In this document: positions 53,166 through 61,628 of the stretch, piece after piece | Layout of the letters: every line of letters starts with the position of its first letter | Position numbering within the stretch: position 1 is the first letter of the stretch | Source: Bacteroidota bacterium | GTDB lineage: Bacteria > Bacteroidota > Bacteroidia > Cytophagales > Cytophagaceae | NCBI GenBank assembly: GCA_023428135.1 | Contig: JAEYZG010000064.1 | Location: 106,270-170,269, forward strand | DNA length: 64,000 nucleotides | Direction of reading: 5' to 3' | Position numbers and translations under genes: made by a program | The notes under the pieces: model-generated | Seen by the model: only the letters and a program-made list of their open reading frames with translations | Told to the model about the DNA's origin: nothing | Databases searched by the model: none

Positions 53166-54539
53166 ATGGCTTATAAATATTTATCAGGAAGCCAGACTTA
53201 CGTATTCAGAGACCTTAAAGACCTTATGGCAAAGGCTTCTGCGCTGCGTTCCGGTGATCAGCTTGCTGGTGTTGCCGCTGCAACTGAGAAAGAAAGGGTA
53301 GTTGCAAAGATTCTTCTTGCGGATGTTCCCCTCAAAAAGTTTCTGGATGAACATCTGATAGCCTATGAAAAGGATGAGGTTACAAGACTGATTATAGATG
53401 AACATGATGCAACTGCCTTTCAGTCTGTAAGTCACCTGACTGTCGGAGGCTTTAGAGACTGGTTGCTCAGTGAAGCAGTGACTTCTGAAATACTTAAAGC
53501 TACTGCTTCTGGCATCATTCCGGAAATGGCTGCAGCGGTGTCCAAAATTATGAGTATCCAGGATATGATTCTGGTTGCTTCAAAATGTGAAGTCATCACC
53601 CGTTTCCGCAATACTCTTGGACTTAAGGGGTATTTTTCAACGAGGTTACAACCCAATCATCCTTTTGATGATCTGAAAGGAATAGCAGCATCGGTGATTG
53701 ATGGTTTGCTCAAAGGCAGCGGAGATGCTGTCATCGGGATTAATCCTGCTACGGATAGTCTTAAAATTACCGGTGAACTTTTAATTATGCTGGATGCTTT
53801 GATTGAAAAGCTGAATATTCCTACTCAGTCATGCGTGCTGTCCCATATTACAACGACAATGGAGCTGGTAGAGAAAGGTTATCCTGTTGATCTGACATTT
53901 CAGTCTATTGCAGGCTCTGAAAAGGCAAATTCATGTTTTGGTATTAACTTGTCTATGCTTCAGGAAGCCTATGAGGCCACATTGGGTTTAAAAAGAGGAG
54001 GGCTTGGCAATAACGTCATGTATTTTGAAACAGGCCAGGGAAGTGCCTTATCTGCAAACGCACATCATGGTTTAGATCAGCAGACCATAGAGGCAAGGGC
54101 ATATGGAGTAGCGAGAAAGTATCATCCTTTGTTGGTAAATACAGTAGTCGGTTTTATTGGTCCGGAATATTTATTTAACGGAAAACAAATTATCCGAGCT
54201 GGTATCGAAGATCATTTTTGTGGCAAACTGCTGGGACTTCCTATGGGATGTGACGTGTGCTATACCAATCATGCAGACGCGGATCAGGATGATATGGATA
54301 ATCTGCTTACGCTGCTTGCTGCTGCTGGTTGTAATTACATAATGGGGGTGCCAGGCGGTGATGATATTATGCTGAATTATCAGAGTACATCTTTTCATGA
54401 TGCCCTTTATATAAGAAAATTATTGGGGTTAAAACCTGCTCCGGAATTTGCGAATTGGCTGTCTGACATGAAAATTATGAATCCTGATTTTACACTTTCC
54501 GGAAATCGTGATCTTACAAAACTTATTAACCTTTTATGA
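53166..54539 (+). CDS. eutB: ethanolamine ammonia-lyase large subunit
   Basis: 457 residues, matching the family's usual length (about 453). Landmarks: the N-terminal YVFRDLKDLMAKAS, then RNTLGLKGYFSTRLQPNHP, FQSIAGSEKAN, MYFETGQGSALSANAHHG and LPMGCDVCYTNHADADQDDMDNL. The TIM-barrel catalytic subunit works with EutC and adenosylcobalamin to split ethanolamine into acetaldehyde and ammonia. The eutB stop overlaps the eutC start (ATGA), which supports one operon. There is no eutA reactivase or microcompartment gene in the window. Confidence 0.95.
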   Translation: MAYKYLSGSQTYVFRDLKDLMAKASALRSGDQLAGVAAATEKERVVAKILLADVPLKKFLDEHLIAYEKDEVTRLIIDEHDATAFQSVSHLTVGGFRDWLLSEAVTSEILKATASGIIPEMAAAVSKIMSIQDMILVASKCEVITRFRNTLGLKGYFSTRLQPNHPFDDLKGIAASVIDGLLKGSGDAVIGINPATDSLKITGELLIMLDALIEKLNIPTQSCVLSHITTTMELVEKGYPVDLTFQSIAGSEKANSCFGINLSMLQEAYEATLGLKRGGLGNNVMYFETGQGSALSANAHHGLDQQTIEARAYGVARKYHPLLVNTVVGFIGPEYLFNGKQIIRAGIEDHFCGKLLGLPMGCDVCYTNHADADQDDMDNLLTLLAAAGCNYIMGVPGGDDIMLNYQSTSFHDALYIRKLLGLKPAPEFANWLSDMKIMNPDFTLSGNRDLTKLINLL

Positions 54540-55282
54540 CAGAAGAAGAATTCTGGAATAATCTGAAAAAGTTTACCAATGCCCGTATAGGCCTCAGAAA
54601 ATCAGGCACAAGCATCTCAACTGAGGATCTGCTTCGGTTTCAACTTAATTTTGCAGAAGCGAAAGATGCGGTACAAAAAGAACTGGATGAGAGGTTGATC
54701 AACGAGCAGTTTTCCCGGCAGGAATTGCCATTGTATTATCTCCAGTCTGAAATCAACAATAAAACTGAGTTCCTTTATAGGCCTGATCTGGGCAGGAAAT
54801 TAAATACCTCTTCGGCATCCTTGCTCAGCGATTTAAATCCACTGCCTTCTGATATCGCTTTTGTAATTTGTGATGGATTATCTGCTACCGCCATTCATCA
54901 TCATGCTGGTAGATTTTTATCTGAGTTTATGGTTCGTAATGCAGCCTATTCCTATTCACCGCTTGCAGTTGTGAGGTATGGGAGGGTTGCTATTGGTGAT
55001 GAAGTCGGATTTCTTTTAAAAACAAAATTGGTTGTTGTCCTGATAGGGGAAAGGCCTGGTTTAAGTGCGCCGGACAGCATGGGGATTTATTTTACCTATA
55101 ATCCTGTCCCGGGACTGACGGATGAGTCCCGAAACTGCATTTCAAATATTCATAGTAATGGATTATCCTATTCACAGGCAGCAGAGAAGTTAAGCTTTCT
55201 TGTCAATGAGTCATTGAAAAGAAAGATTTCAGGAGTATTTCTAAAAGATAAATCTGATGATTATGATCTATTAACTCCTTAA
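54536..55282 (+). CDS. eutC: ethanolamine ammonia-lyase small subunit
   Basis: 248 residues. RIGLRKSGTSISTEDLLRFQ near the N-terminus, SDIAFVICDGLSATAIHHHA in the middle (B12-binding region), LLKTKLVVVLIGERPGLSAP and MGIYFTYNPVPGLTDESRNCISNIH towards the end are characteristic EutC blocks. Starts 4 nt inside eutB. The 3' end is 3 bp from the convergent methyltransferase gene, so transcription ends must overlap. Confidence 0.94.
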   Translation: MTEEEFWNNLKKFTNARIGLRKSGTSISTEDLLRFQLNFAEAKDAVQKELDERLINEQFSRQELPLYYLQSEINNKTEFLYRPDLGRKLNTSSASLLSDLNPLPSDIAFVICDGLSATAIHHHAGRFLSEFMVRNAAYSYSPLAVVRYGRVAIGDEVGFLLKTKLVVVLIGERPGLSAPDSMGIYFTYNPVPGLTDESRNCISNIHSNGLSYSQAAEKLSFLVNESLKRKISGVFLKDKSDDYDLLTP

Positions 55283-55285
55283 GCC

Positions 55286-56206
55286 TCAAATCCTAGTAAT
55301 AATGGTTCGCTCGTAATTTTTATTGATGATTTTTCTCTCAACTTTATAAGTTTTTTTATCAAGATGTTCTTCAATAAAAGGCAATGAGGGAGCATAATGA
55401 TAGGAACCACCGCGTTTCAGAGACTGTAAAATTTCCATGTACTTTTGAGCATATTCCAGAAATAATCCATCAGCTCTTAAATGGTTGTTAAGAAAATGAC
55501 TTGAGAAAGAAAGATTGGAAATAATAGTTCCCCAGTTATCCGGTTTGAGTTCAAATTCAAACCAGCTGATTTCAGACAGCCAGCTTTCTTTTTTAATTAG
55601 AAGCCGATCTATCCCGGTAACATTGAGCTCTTTCTCTTTTAGAAAAGCAGATAAATGTGCATGTTCTCCACAGCCAATATCCAGAATAGGTTCTAGTAGT
55701 TTTCCCGGATTGATATCCAGAAGTTCCAACTGCAGTTCAGCCGAATACTCAGAGCATACAACTCCGGCAACGGATTTTTTGTCACGATGATTAATCTTTT
55801 CTATATGCGGATTAGAGTATGACAACCAAGTCGTCAATCTTGTAAAATGTCTGGAGGATATGTCTGATAAGCTTAATTGCTGGTCACTGAGCTCAGATAT
55901 TAATTTTTTATAGACTTTTCTCAGAATGTATTTATCCCTCTCGTTTACGGTAATGTACTGATTGGTATGAAAGAATTCACGAAGCACTTTTGAAATTGTA
56001 TGATCAATAAGATCTTCACGGACGGAATTATCTGATAATATTTCTGCTAACTGATGTCTGTTTGAAAGCAGGTTATTACCTTTCCAGAAATTGAATAAAT
56101 TGTCTCTGTCAAAGTAATACAGATTTTTGCCTTTATTTGTTTGAATTTGTTTGTCAATTGAGTGATGAAGTGATTGTAATTCAAGCATACCGATTTGATA
56201 ATTCAT
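55286..56206 (-). CDS. SAM-dependent methyltransferase-like protein
   Basis: 306 residues. The N-terminal half (about 1-165) is a charged helical region with no recognised domain. The C-terminal half has a class I SAM motif, PILDIGCGEHAHLSAFL (about 172-190), then VTGIDRL. Residues that usually follow are NWGTIISNLSFSSHFLNNH, an equivalent of the motif IV region. Substrate unknown. It is convergent with eutC with a 3-bp gap. An alternative start 6 codons downstream exists. Confidence 0.72.
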   Translation of the reverse strand: MNYQIGMLELQSLHHSIDKQIQTNKGKNLYYFDRDNLFNFWKGNNLLSNRHQLAEILSDNSVREDLIDHTISKVLREFFHTNQYITVNERDKYILRKVYKKLISELSDQQLSLSDISSRHFTRLTTWLSYSNPHIEKINHRDKKSVAGVVCSEYSAELQLELLDINPGKLLEPILDIGCGEHAHLSAFLKEKELNVTGIDRLLIKKESWLSEISWFEFELKPDNWGTIISNLSFSSHFLNNHLRADGLFLEYAQKYMEILQSLKRGGSYHYAPSLPFIEEHLDKKTYKVERKIINKNYERTIITRI

Positions 56207-56378
56207 TCTTCTATAAACTAAACTTAGCGAATGAAATTCATATTTTATAAAGATTTTAACTTTTGTCGGAGTAAGGGAACTTATAAAAAAATAATTCGTT
56301 TAAATTGGAAAATATTAAAAATTAAACTAAGCTTGATTCGTTAAACATAATATTATTTTATCTTAACTGTTTACCAAT

Positions 56379-56474
56379 ATGTCAAAAGCACAAGACGCCA
56401 AAAAAGAAACTAAGAAAAAGCCAACTAAGACGCTTAAAGAGAAGAGAGCTGAGAAGAAAGAAAAGAAAAAATAA
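56379..56474 (+). CDS. 31-residue lysine-rich protein
   Basis: A short frame ATG-TAA encoding MSKAQDAKKETKKKPTKTLK then EKRAEKKEKKK. From memory, near-identical tiny proteins occur in many Bacteroidota (pattern M-x-KAQDAKK-x-x-KK-x-PTKT-x-KEK), so I consider it real. The repeated K and E suggest a disordered, basic peptide that could bind RNA or ribosomes, but nothing is known. A strong terminator follows directly. Confidence 0.75.
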   Translation: MSKAQDAKKETKKKPTKTLKEKRAEKKEKKK

Positions 56475-56490
56475 GTGGCTTTAAAAGTTT

Positions 56491-56530
56491 AAATGAAGAA
56501 GTCTTCCCTCACCGGAAGACTTCTTCATTT
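56491..56530. terminator. terminator after the lysine-rich gene
   Basis: AAATGAAGAAGTCTTCC and GGAAGACTTCTTCATTT are complementary over 17 bp around the 6-nt loop CTCACC. A strong hairpin on either strand. Confidence 0.85.
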
Positions 56531-56598
56531 ATATCCTGATATAAGTAATAATCACTAAGTATTTTCATAAAAAGAACCATCCATTTTAAAATTATTTG

Positions 56599-57048
56599 AT
56601 GTCGGTTAAAATAAAATTGTACGAATTGTGTGTGGCTTTTGTGGAACAGCGAATAGCCTCATCTCAAAAAGCTATTGAACATGCTCAACTTGCTGCCAAT
56701 GAAGAAACCAAAAGTAGTGCAGGAGATAAATATGAGACTGGAAGAGCAATGATGCAGCTTGAGATTGAAAAGCAGTCTGTCCAGTTAGCGGAAGCAATGA
56801 AACTAAAGCACGTCCTGTCACAAATAAATCCGGAAAAAACTACAGATACTATACAATCCGGAAGCCTTGTTTATACAGATCAGGGGAATTTTTATATCTC
56901 TATTAGCGCAGGGAAATTGGATCTGGAAGGAATGACATATTTTGCCGTGTCACCAGTATCTCCTATCGGGGCATTACTGATCGGGAAAAAGTCAGGAGAT
57001 GCAATTCTATTGAATGGAAAAACTTTTACTATCAGGAAGATAGAATAA
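56599..57048 (+). CDS. GreA/GreB-like transcription factor domain protein
   Basis: 149 residues from the ATG at 56599. The N-terminal half (about 1-75) is a helical pair rich in Ala and Glu (VEQRIASSQKAIEHAQLAANE). About 90-149 are the GreA C-terminal-like fold (GSLVYTDQGNFYISI, YFAVSPVSPIGALLIGKKSGDAILLNGKTFTI), including the PIGALLIGKKxGD motif. GreA/B proteins rescue backtracked RNA polymerase; members without the acidic hairpin tip do other jobs at the secondary channel. The role here is a family-level guess. Confidence 0.75.
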   Translation: MSVKIKLYELCVAFVEQRIASSQKAIEHAQLAANEETKSSAGDKYETGRAMMQLEIEKQSVQLAEAMKLKHVLSQINPEKTTDTIQSGSLVYTDQGNFYISISAGKLDLEGMTYFAVSPVSPIGALLIGKKSGDAILLNGKTFTIRKIE

Positions 57049-57286
57049 TCTAGCCAATAAATTTGTGACACCTTAAAAATTGTATTAATTACTGAAAATC
57101 AATCTTATCAGGTGTGAAAAAGCCCCATGTTACCTGAGGTGTGGGGAAATTTAATTTTGAATCTGTTTTTTAAAATTATATTTTTTGTAGAAATTATTGA
57201 ATGATAGAATCTTTCACCCTGATAAAGCGTAAACCCATTTCGTTACGCGGGGAAAGATTCTCAAACTTTTAACACCATAAATATCT

Positions 57287-59020
57287 ATGCCTTTAGCACC
57301 TTTTACAGGAGTATTGGGAAAGAAGAATGCTGCCCATTTGTTAAGACGGGCAACATTTGGAGGTACCAAAACAGATATTGATGCAATGTCTGGACTTACA
57401 GCATCTCAGGCAATACAACAATTGTTTGTTACAACCGCTGATCCTTTACCTCCATTAGATCCTGCCACAGGAATAACCTGGGTGGATACATTACCAGTCT
57501 CCGGAGACAGTGAGGAGGGAGACCTGCAAGGTTTTTTTATAAAATGGTGGCTGGGGATGCTTGCCGGAACAGGCATTGAACCTTCACAGAAACTTGCATT
57601 TCTGACCAGAGAAAAAATAGTTTTTCTGCTTCACACCCATTTTACCACCATTCAGGAAACTGTAAATAATAGCAGGGCACTCTATTTCCAGAATGCATTG
57701 TTCAGAAAGTTTGCCTTCGACAATGAGCCGGATCCATTATGGAATTTTAAAATGCTTACCAAGAAAGTCTCCCTTGATAATGCCATGATGGTATTGCTGG
57801 ATGGCAGACTCAACGTGAAAGGCAGGCCGAATGAAAACTATGCCAGAGAGTTTCTGGAATTGTATACGATAGGTAAAGGTCTTCCTGGTCATGTGCCGCC
57901 TTCAACTATACCGGGTGATTATATATATTTTACAGAGCAGGATGTACAAGCTGCAGCCCGTGTGTTTTCAGGCTACGATACAGACTTTACTTTTCTTACC
58001 ATAGATGAAGACACCGAATTGCCCAGGGTGAAAATAAAAGGTACAGGCACCGTGGCCAATCAGCATGATAATGATCCTAAAGAATTCAGCGATCGTTTTG
58101 GAAATACTGTTATTACTCCGGATACAACCCTGCTGTTTGGGGATAAGGCAACAGAAGCAAGTATGCTGGATGAACTGGATCAGCTTGTGGAAATGGTTTA
58201 TGCTCAACAGGAAACTGTAAAAAATATTTGCAGAAGGATATACAGATTTTATGTATATCATGAAATCACACAATCTATAGATAACAGTATCATTGCCGAT
58301 ATGGCAAATACCTTCGTTGCCAATAATTTTAAACTGCAACCAGTAATTATGGAACTACTGCAAAGTCAGCATTTCTATGATTCAGCTACAGCTTCAGTAG
58401 ATGATAATAATTTCGGAGCTTTGATCAAGTCTCCTCTTGACCTGGTTTTAAATACACTAAGCTTCTTTGAATACAATTTGCCGGATCCTCAGACGGAAGC
58501 CGAACAGTTCTATGAGGTGACAGGTAAGATTCTGGAGTCTATGAAAGATCAGGGAATGTATTTCCTGAATCCTTATGATGTTGCGGGCTACGATGCTTAT
58601 TTTCAATATCCTTTATACAACAGAAACTGGATCTCTGCCAATACACTTACACAACGTTATAAGTTTATTTACGATAACATAAGTATTGATAAAATGGAAG
58701 AAATTAAAATAGATATTTTTCCATTTATTCAGCAAAGATTTGCCAGTGTAGCATTAAATCCTGATGACCTGATTAATGAACTGGCATCTTACCTTTTGCC
58801 AATGTCACAGGCAGGAACAGAGATTACAGTGGAGCGTCTTAATTATTTCAAATCACAGTTTTTTGTAATAGGAAAAGGCTTGCCACAAGGTCCGGAAGCA
58901 TTTTGGGAATTCAGCTGGAACAATGCTGATACCATACCCGAAAGCAAAGAAGATGCAAGAGGTATGTTGCAATACCTTATAAATGCCATGTTACAGTCGC
59001 CAGAATATCAGTTATTTTAA
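57287..59020 (+). CDS. DUF1800 family protein
   Basis: 577 residues. HLLRRATFGGTKTDIDAM near residue 20, then FLLHTHFTTIQE, NENYARFLEL-type block (NENYAREFLELYTIG), VQAAARVFSGY and a C-terminal QSPEYQLF are DUF1800 features. Members are usually encoded next to DUF1501 proteins, as here (18 bp upstream of it). It has no visible signal peptide, unlike its partner. Function unknown, apart from the repeated pairing. First gene of a four-gene operon. Confidence 0.9.
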   Translation: MPLAPFTGVLGKKNAAHLLRRATFGGTKTDIDAMSGLTASQAIQQLFVTTADPLPPLDPATGITWVDTLPVSGDSEEGDLQGFFIKWWLGMLAGTGIEPSQKLAFLTREKIVFLLHTHFTTIQETVNNSRALYFQNALFRKFAFDNEPDPLWNFKMLTKKVSLDNAMMVLLDGRLNVKGRPNENYAREFLELYTIGKGLPGHVPPSTIPGDYIYFTEQDVQAAARVFSGYDTDFTFLTIDEDTELPRVKIKGTGTVANQHDNDPKEFSDRFGNTVITPDTTLLFGDKATEASMLDELDQLVEMVYAQQETVKNICRRIYRFYVYHEITQSIDNSIIADMANTFVANNFKLQPVIMELLQSQHFYDSATASVDDNNFGALIKSPLDLVLNTLSFFEYNLPDPQTEAEQFYEVTGKILESMKDQGMYFLNPYDVAGYDAYFQYPLYNRNWISANTLTQRYKFIYDNISIDKMEEIKIDIFPFIQQRFASVALNPDDLINELASYLLPMSQAGTEITVERLNYFKSQFFVIGKGLPQGPEAFWEFSWNNADTIPESKEDARGMLQYLINAMLQSPEYQLF

Positions 59021-59038
59021 TCAGGAAAAAACAGTCTT

Positions 59039-60733
59039 ATGAAAAGAAGAGACTTTATTAATAAACTACCCGCTCTTGGCGCGATTTCCTTTGCACTTGA
59101 TGGTATATTTTTTAAATCTATGTCTATGGCATCTCCATTGCAAAGACTTGCAGCAGAATGTCCTAACGACAGGGTTTTGATCATACTTCAGATGCATGGA
59201 GGCAACGATGGTTTAAATATGCTGATTCCTGCAGGTGATTATGATAATTATCAAAATGTGCGTCCTAATATTGCGATACCTGAAAATGGAAATCGAAAAT
59301 TTATATTGCTGGATAGTTCCCTTTCCACTGAAAGATCTGTCGGCCTGCATCCTGATATGGTAGGAGTGAAAGATCTATATGATCAGGGAATGGTGAGTTT
59401 TGTGCAGGGAGTATCATATGAACATCATAATGGTTCACACTTCAGAAGCAGGGATATCATGTTCATGGGTGGCAGCTCAAACGATTATATCAGCTCTGGT
59501 TGGGTAGGTCGTTACTTGAAAGACCACTACGCTCCTCTGGTTTATCCGGATAATTTCCCTAATGACAATATGAAAGACCCGCTGGCATTGGAATTCGGTA
59601 GCGAAGTATCTCTTATATTTCATCAGGGTGATAATATATCTACTGGTTTAGCTATAGATAATCCTCAGCAGTTCTTCAACCTTGTGGATGAGCTTCCTGG
59701 CTTTGATGATGTGGAAGGGGTAGACCCGAGAGGTATTCCTCCGGCAAGTCTCAGTAACTCTCCTTATGGAAAGGAAATGAAATGGCTGCTGGACCTGGAA
59801 CAGAAGACAGATCAGTATGATGACAGACTTCTGGCTGTGTATAATGAAGGTAAAAAGTTTGACCCAAGTGTTACTTATCCTACGACATATCCTCTGAGCG
59901 CACCGGGAGGCAGAATTAAAAATCCTCTTGCCGGGTATTTTAAAATTATTGCCAATCTGATCAGCGGTGGCTGCAAAACCAAAGTGTTCCTGGTAAAGAT
60001 CGGAGGTTTTGATACACATGCTCAACAAGTGGAAGCCAATGATCATACCATCGGAAACCATGCTGCTTTGATGTACCACATTTCTGCAACCATGAGAGCT
60101 TTCCAGGAAGATCTTAAACTTCGTAGTATTGACCATCGCGTATTGACAGTAACTACTTCTGAATTCGGACGAAGGGTGTATTCAAACGGTAGTTATGGAA
60201 CAGACCATGGTTCCGGAGCACCTGTAATGCTCTTCGGAAAAGGCGTCATACCAGGTGTGGTGGGTAATAATCCTGACCTTTCAAAAGATAATGTTGAAAT
60301 GCAGGTGGATTACAGACAGATCTATTCCTCTATTCTGAAAGAATGGCTCTGTGTAGATCCAGCTAAAGTAGATGCGGAATTTGGAACTATATGGGGAGAT
60401 TATCCTGGTAAAGGTACAGTACTTCCGATTGTAAATCCCGATGTCACTGCTGTTAAAGACTTCCTGGATAAGAGAATCAGAACCAGCAGTTGTTATCCTA
60501 ATCCTGCAAGTTTTGCTACCACTATTTCATTCAATATTACTATTGATACAAATGTTGAAATTAATATTCTGAATGCTAATGGCAGCATAGTTAAAAATGT
60601 ATTTAATGAACGACGTGGATACGGTGAGCACAGAGAAATGGTGGATCTTCGTGATATTCCTTCGGGTGTTTATTATTATGAGATCAAGGCGGGTTCGGTA
60701 AAAGATGTTAAGAAACTTGTAATCCTAAAGTAA
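59039..60733 (+). CDS. DUF1501 protein with Tat-like signal and T9SS sorting domain
   Basis: 564 residues. The N-terminus KRRDFINKLPALGAISFAL has the twin Arg and hydrophobic stretch of a Tat-like signal, normal in DUF1501. Core blocks LIILQMHGGNDGLNMLIPAG, VGLHPDMVGVKDLYDQGMV, HFRSRDIMFMGG and TVTTSEFGRRVYSNGSYGTDHGSG follow; the last resembles the metal-binding region of alkaline-phosphatase-fold proteins. The last 80 residues are a type A sorting domain (CYPNPASFATTISF, NANGSIVKNVF, the GVYYYEIKAG strand and the end VKKLVILK). Export through Tat or Sec, then T9SS, is the inference. Confidence 0.9.
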   Translation: MKRRDFINKLPALGAISFALDGIFFKSMSMASPLQRLAAECPNDRVLIILQMHGGNDGLNMLIPAGDYDNYQNVRPNIAIPENGNRKFILLDSSLSTERSVGLHPDMVGVKDLYDQGMVSFVQGVSYEHHNGSHFRSRDIMFMGGSSNDYISSGWVGRYLKDHYAPLVYPDNFPNDNMKDPLALEFGSEVSLIFHQGDNISTGLAIDNPQQFFNLVDELPGFDDVEGVDPRGIPPASLSNSPYGKEMKWLLDLEQKTDQYDDRLLAVYNEGKKFDPSVTYPTTYPLSAPGGRIKNPLAGYFKIIANLISGGCKTKVFLVKIGGFDTHAQQVEANDHTIGNHAALMYHISATMRAFQEDLKLRSIDHRVLTVTTSEFGRRVYSNGSYGTDHGSGAPVMLFGKGVIPGVVGNNPDLSKDNVEMQVDYRQIYSSILKEWLCVDPAKVDAEFGTIWGDYPGKGTVLPIVNPDVTAVKDFLDKRIRTSSCYPNPASFATTISFNITIDTNVEINILNANGSIVKNVFNERRGYGEHREMVDLRDIPSGVYYYEIKAGSVKDVKKLVILK

Positions 60734-60742
60734 CACCAGTAC

Positions 60743-61618
60743 ATGAATCGTATTTTACTGTATTATATTTTTGCTGTTTTTATTGTGTCTCTTCTTCCAG
60801 GTACTGATGCAAATGCTCAGGGAAACAAGAGAAGAACTCCGACTTCCAGAAGGAATGCTGAATTCCTTGAGAAGCAATGGTGGATAGGAGTGAGAGGCGG
60901 TCTTAGTTATTCTAAAGTAAAGCCTGGTGACAGGTATTCTGTATTCAGTTCTACTGAAGGCCAACCAAATAGTCTTGATAAAAAGTACAATGGTTTTAAA
61001 GGTGCAGGAGCACTGGCCGGTCTTGAACTTACATTTACCTATAAGACCGTTTCGCTGAGCTTTCAGCCAAATTATAGAAGACAGAGATTTAGCTACAGCA
61101 ACAGATATGAATGGAAAGATACTTCGGGCGTTGTAACTTTTGATTTGAATTATAAACAGGATCATCAGCTGGATTATATAGAATTGCCGCTTTTAATCAA
61201 ATACGACATACTTAAGAATGCCATTAAGCCTTATGTGCAGGCAGGTTTTTACTATGGTATATTGAGCGTTGCAAATAAAAAGGTTGAAATCAACGGTACC
61301 GATATGGCTTCCGGAGGAACTGAATTTAAGCAGCCTGATATCATGGTTGGTGCAAAGGATTTGTTTATCCGATCTTCTATAGGATTTATGGCAGGTGCAG
61401 GAGTGAGTTATGATGTAGGAAACGTTAAGGTCTTACTGGATGTCAATTACCGACTGGGAACTAATAATATTACCAACAGAAAAAACAGGTATACCAATAA
61501 TGCGCTTAGCGGAGCAGGCGATGCGCTTGATGATTTAAAACTCAGAAACATCAGCATTAGTCTGGGATGCCTGCTTCCAATGAGGTATGTCAATGCAAAT
61601 AATTTCAGATCAAGATAA
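60743..61618 (+). CDS. outer-membrane beta-barrel protein (PorT-like/OMP_b-brl)
   Basis: 291 residues. Signal peptide (to about ANAQ, residue 26), then alternating strands with aromatic ends: WWIGVRGGLSYSKVKP, LAGLELTFTYKTVSLSFQPN, YIELPLLIKYDILKNAIKPYVQAGFYYGIL, SSIGFMAGAGVSYDVG, VKVLLDVNYRLGTNNI. This matches the small barrel family PF13568 that includes PorT-type proteins. It would sit in the outer membrane. It is the third gene of the DUF1800/DUF1501 operon, 9 bp after the DUF1501 stop. Confidence 0.85.
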   Translation: MNRILLYYIFAVFIVSLLPGTDANAQGNKRRTPTSRRNAEFLEKQWWIGVRGGLSYSKVKPGDRYSVFSSTEGQPNSLDKKYNGFKGAGALAGLELTFTYKTVSLSFQPNYRRQRFSYSNRYEWKDTSGVVTFDLNYKQDHQLDYIELPLLIKYDILKNAIKPYVQAGFYYGILSVANKKVEINGTDMASGGTEFKQPDIMVGAKDLFIRSSIGFMAGAGVSYDVGNVKVLLDVNYRLGTNNITNRKNRYTNNALSGAGDALDDLKLRNISISLGCLLPMRYVNANNFRSR

Positions 61619-61628
61619 TAGTGCAGGA

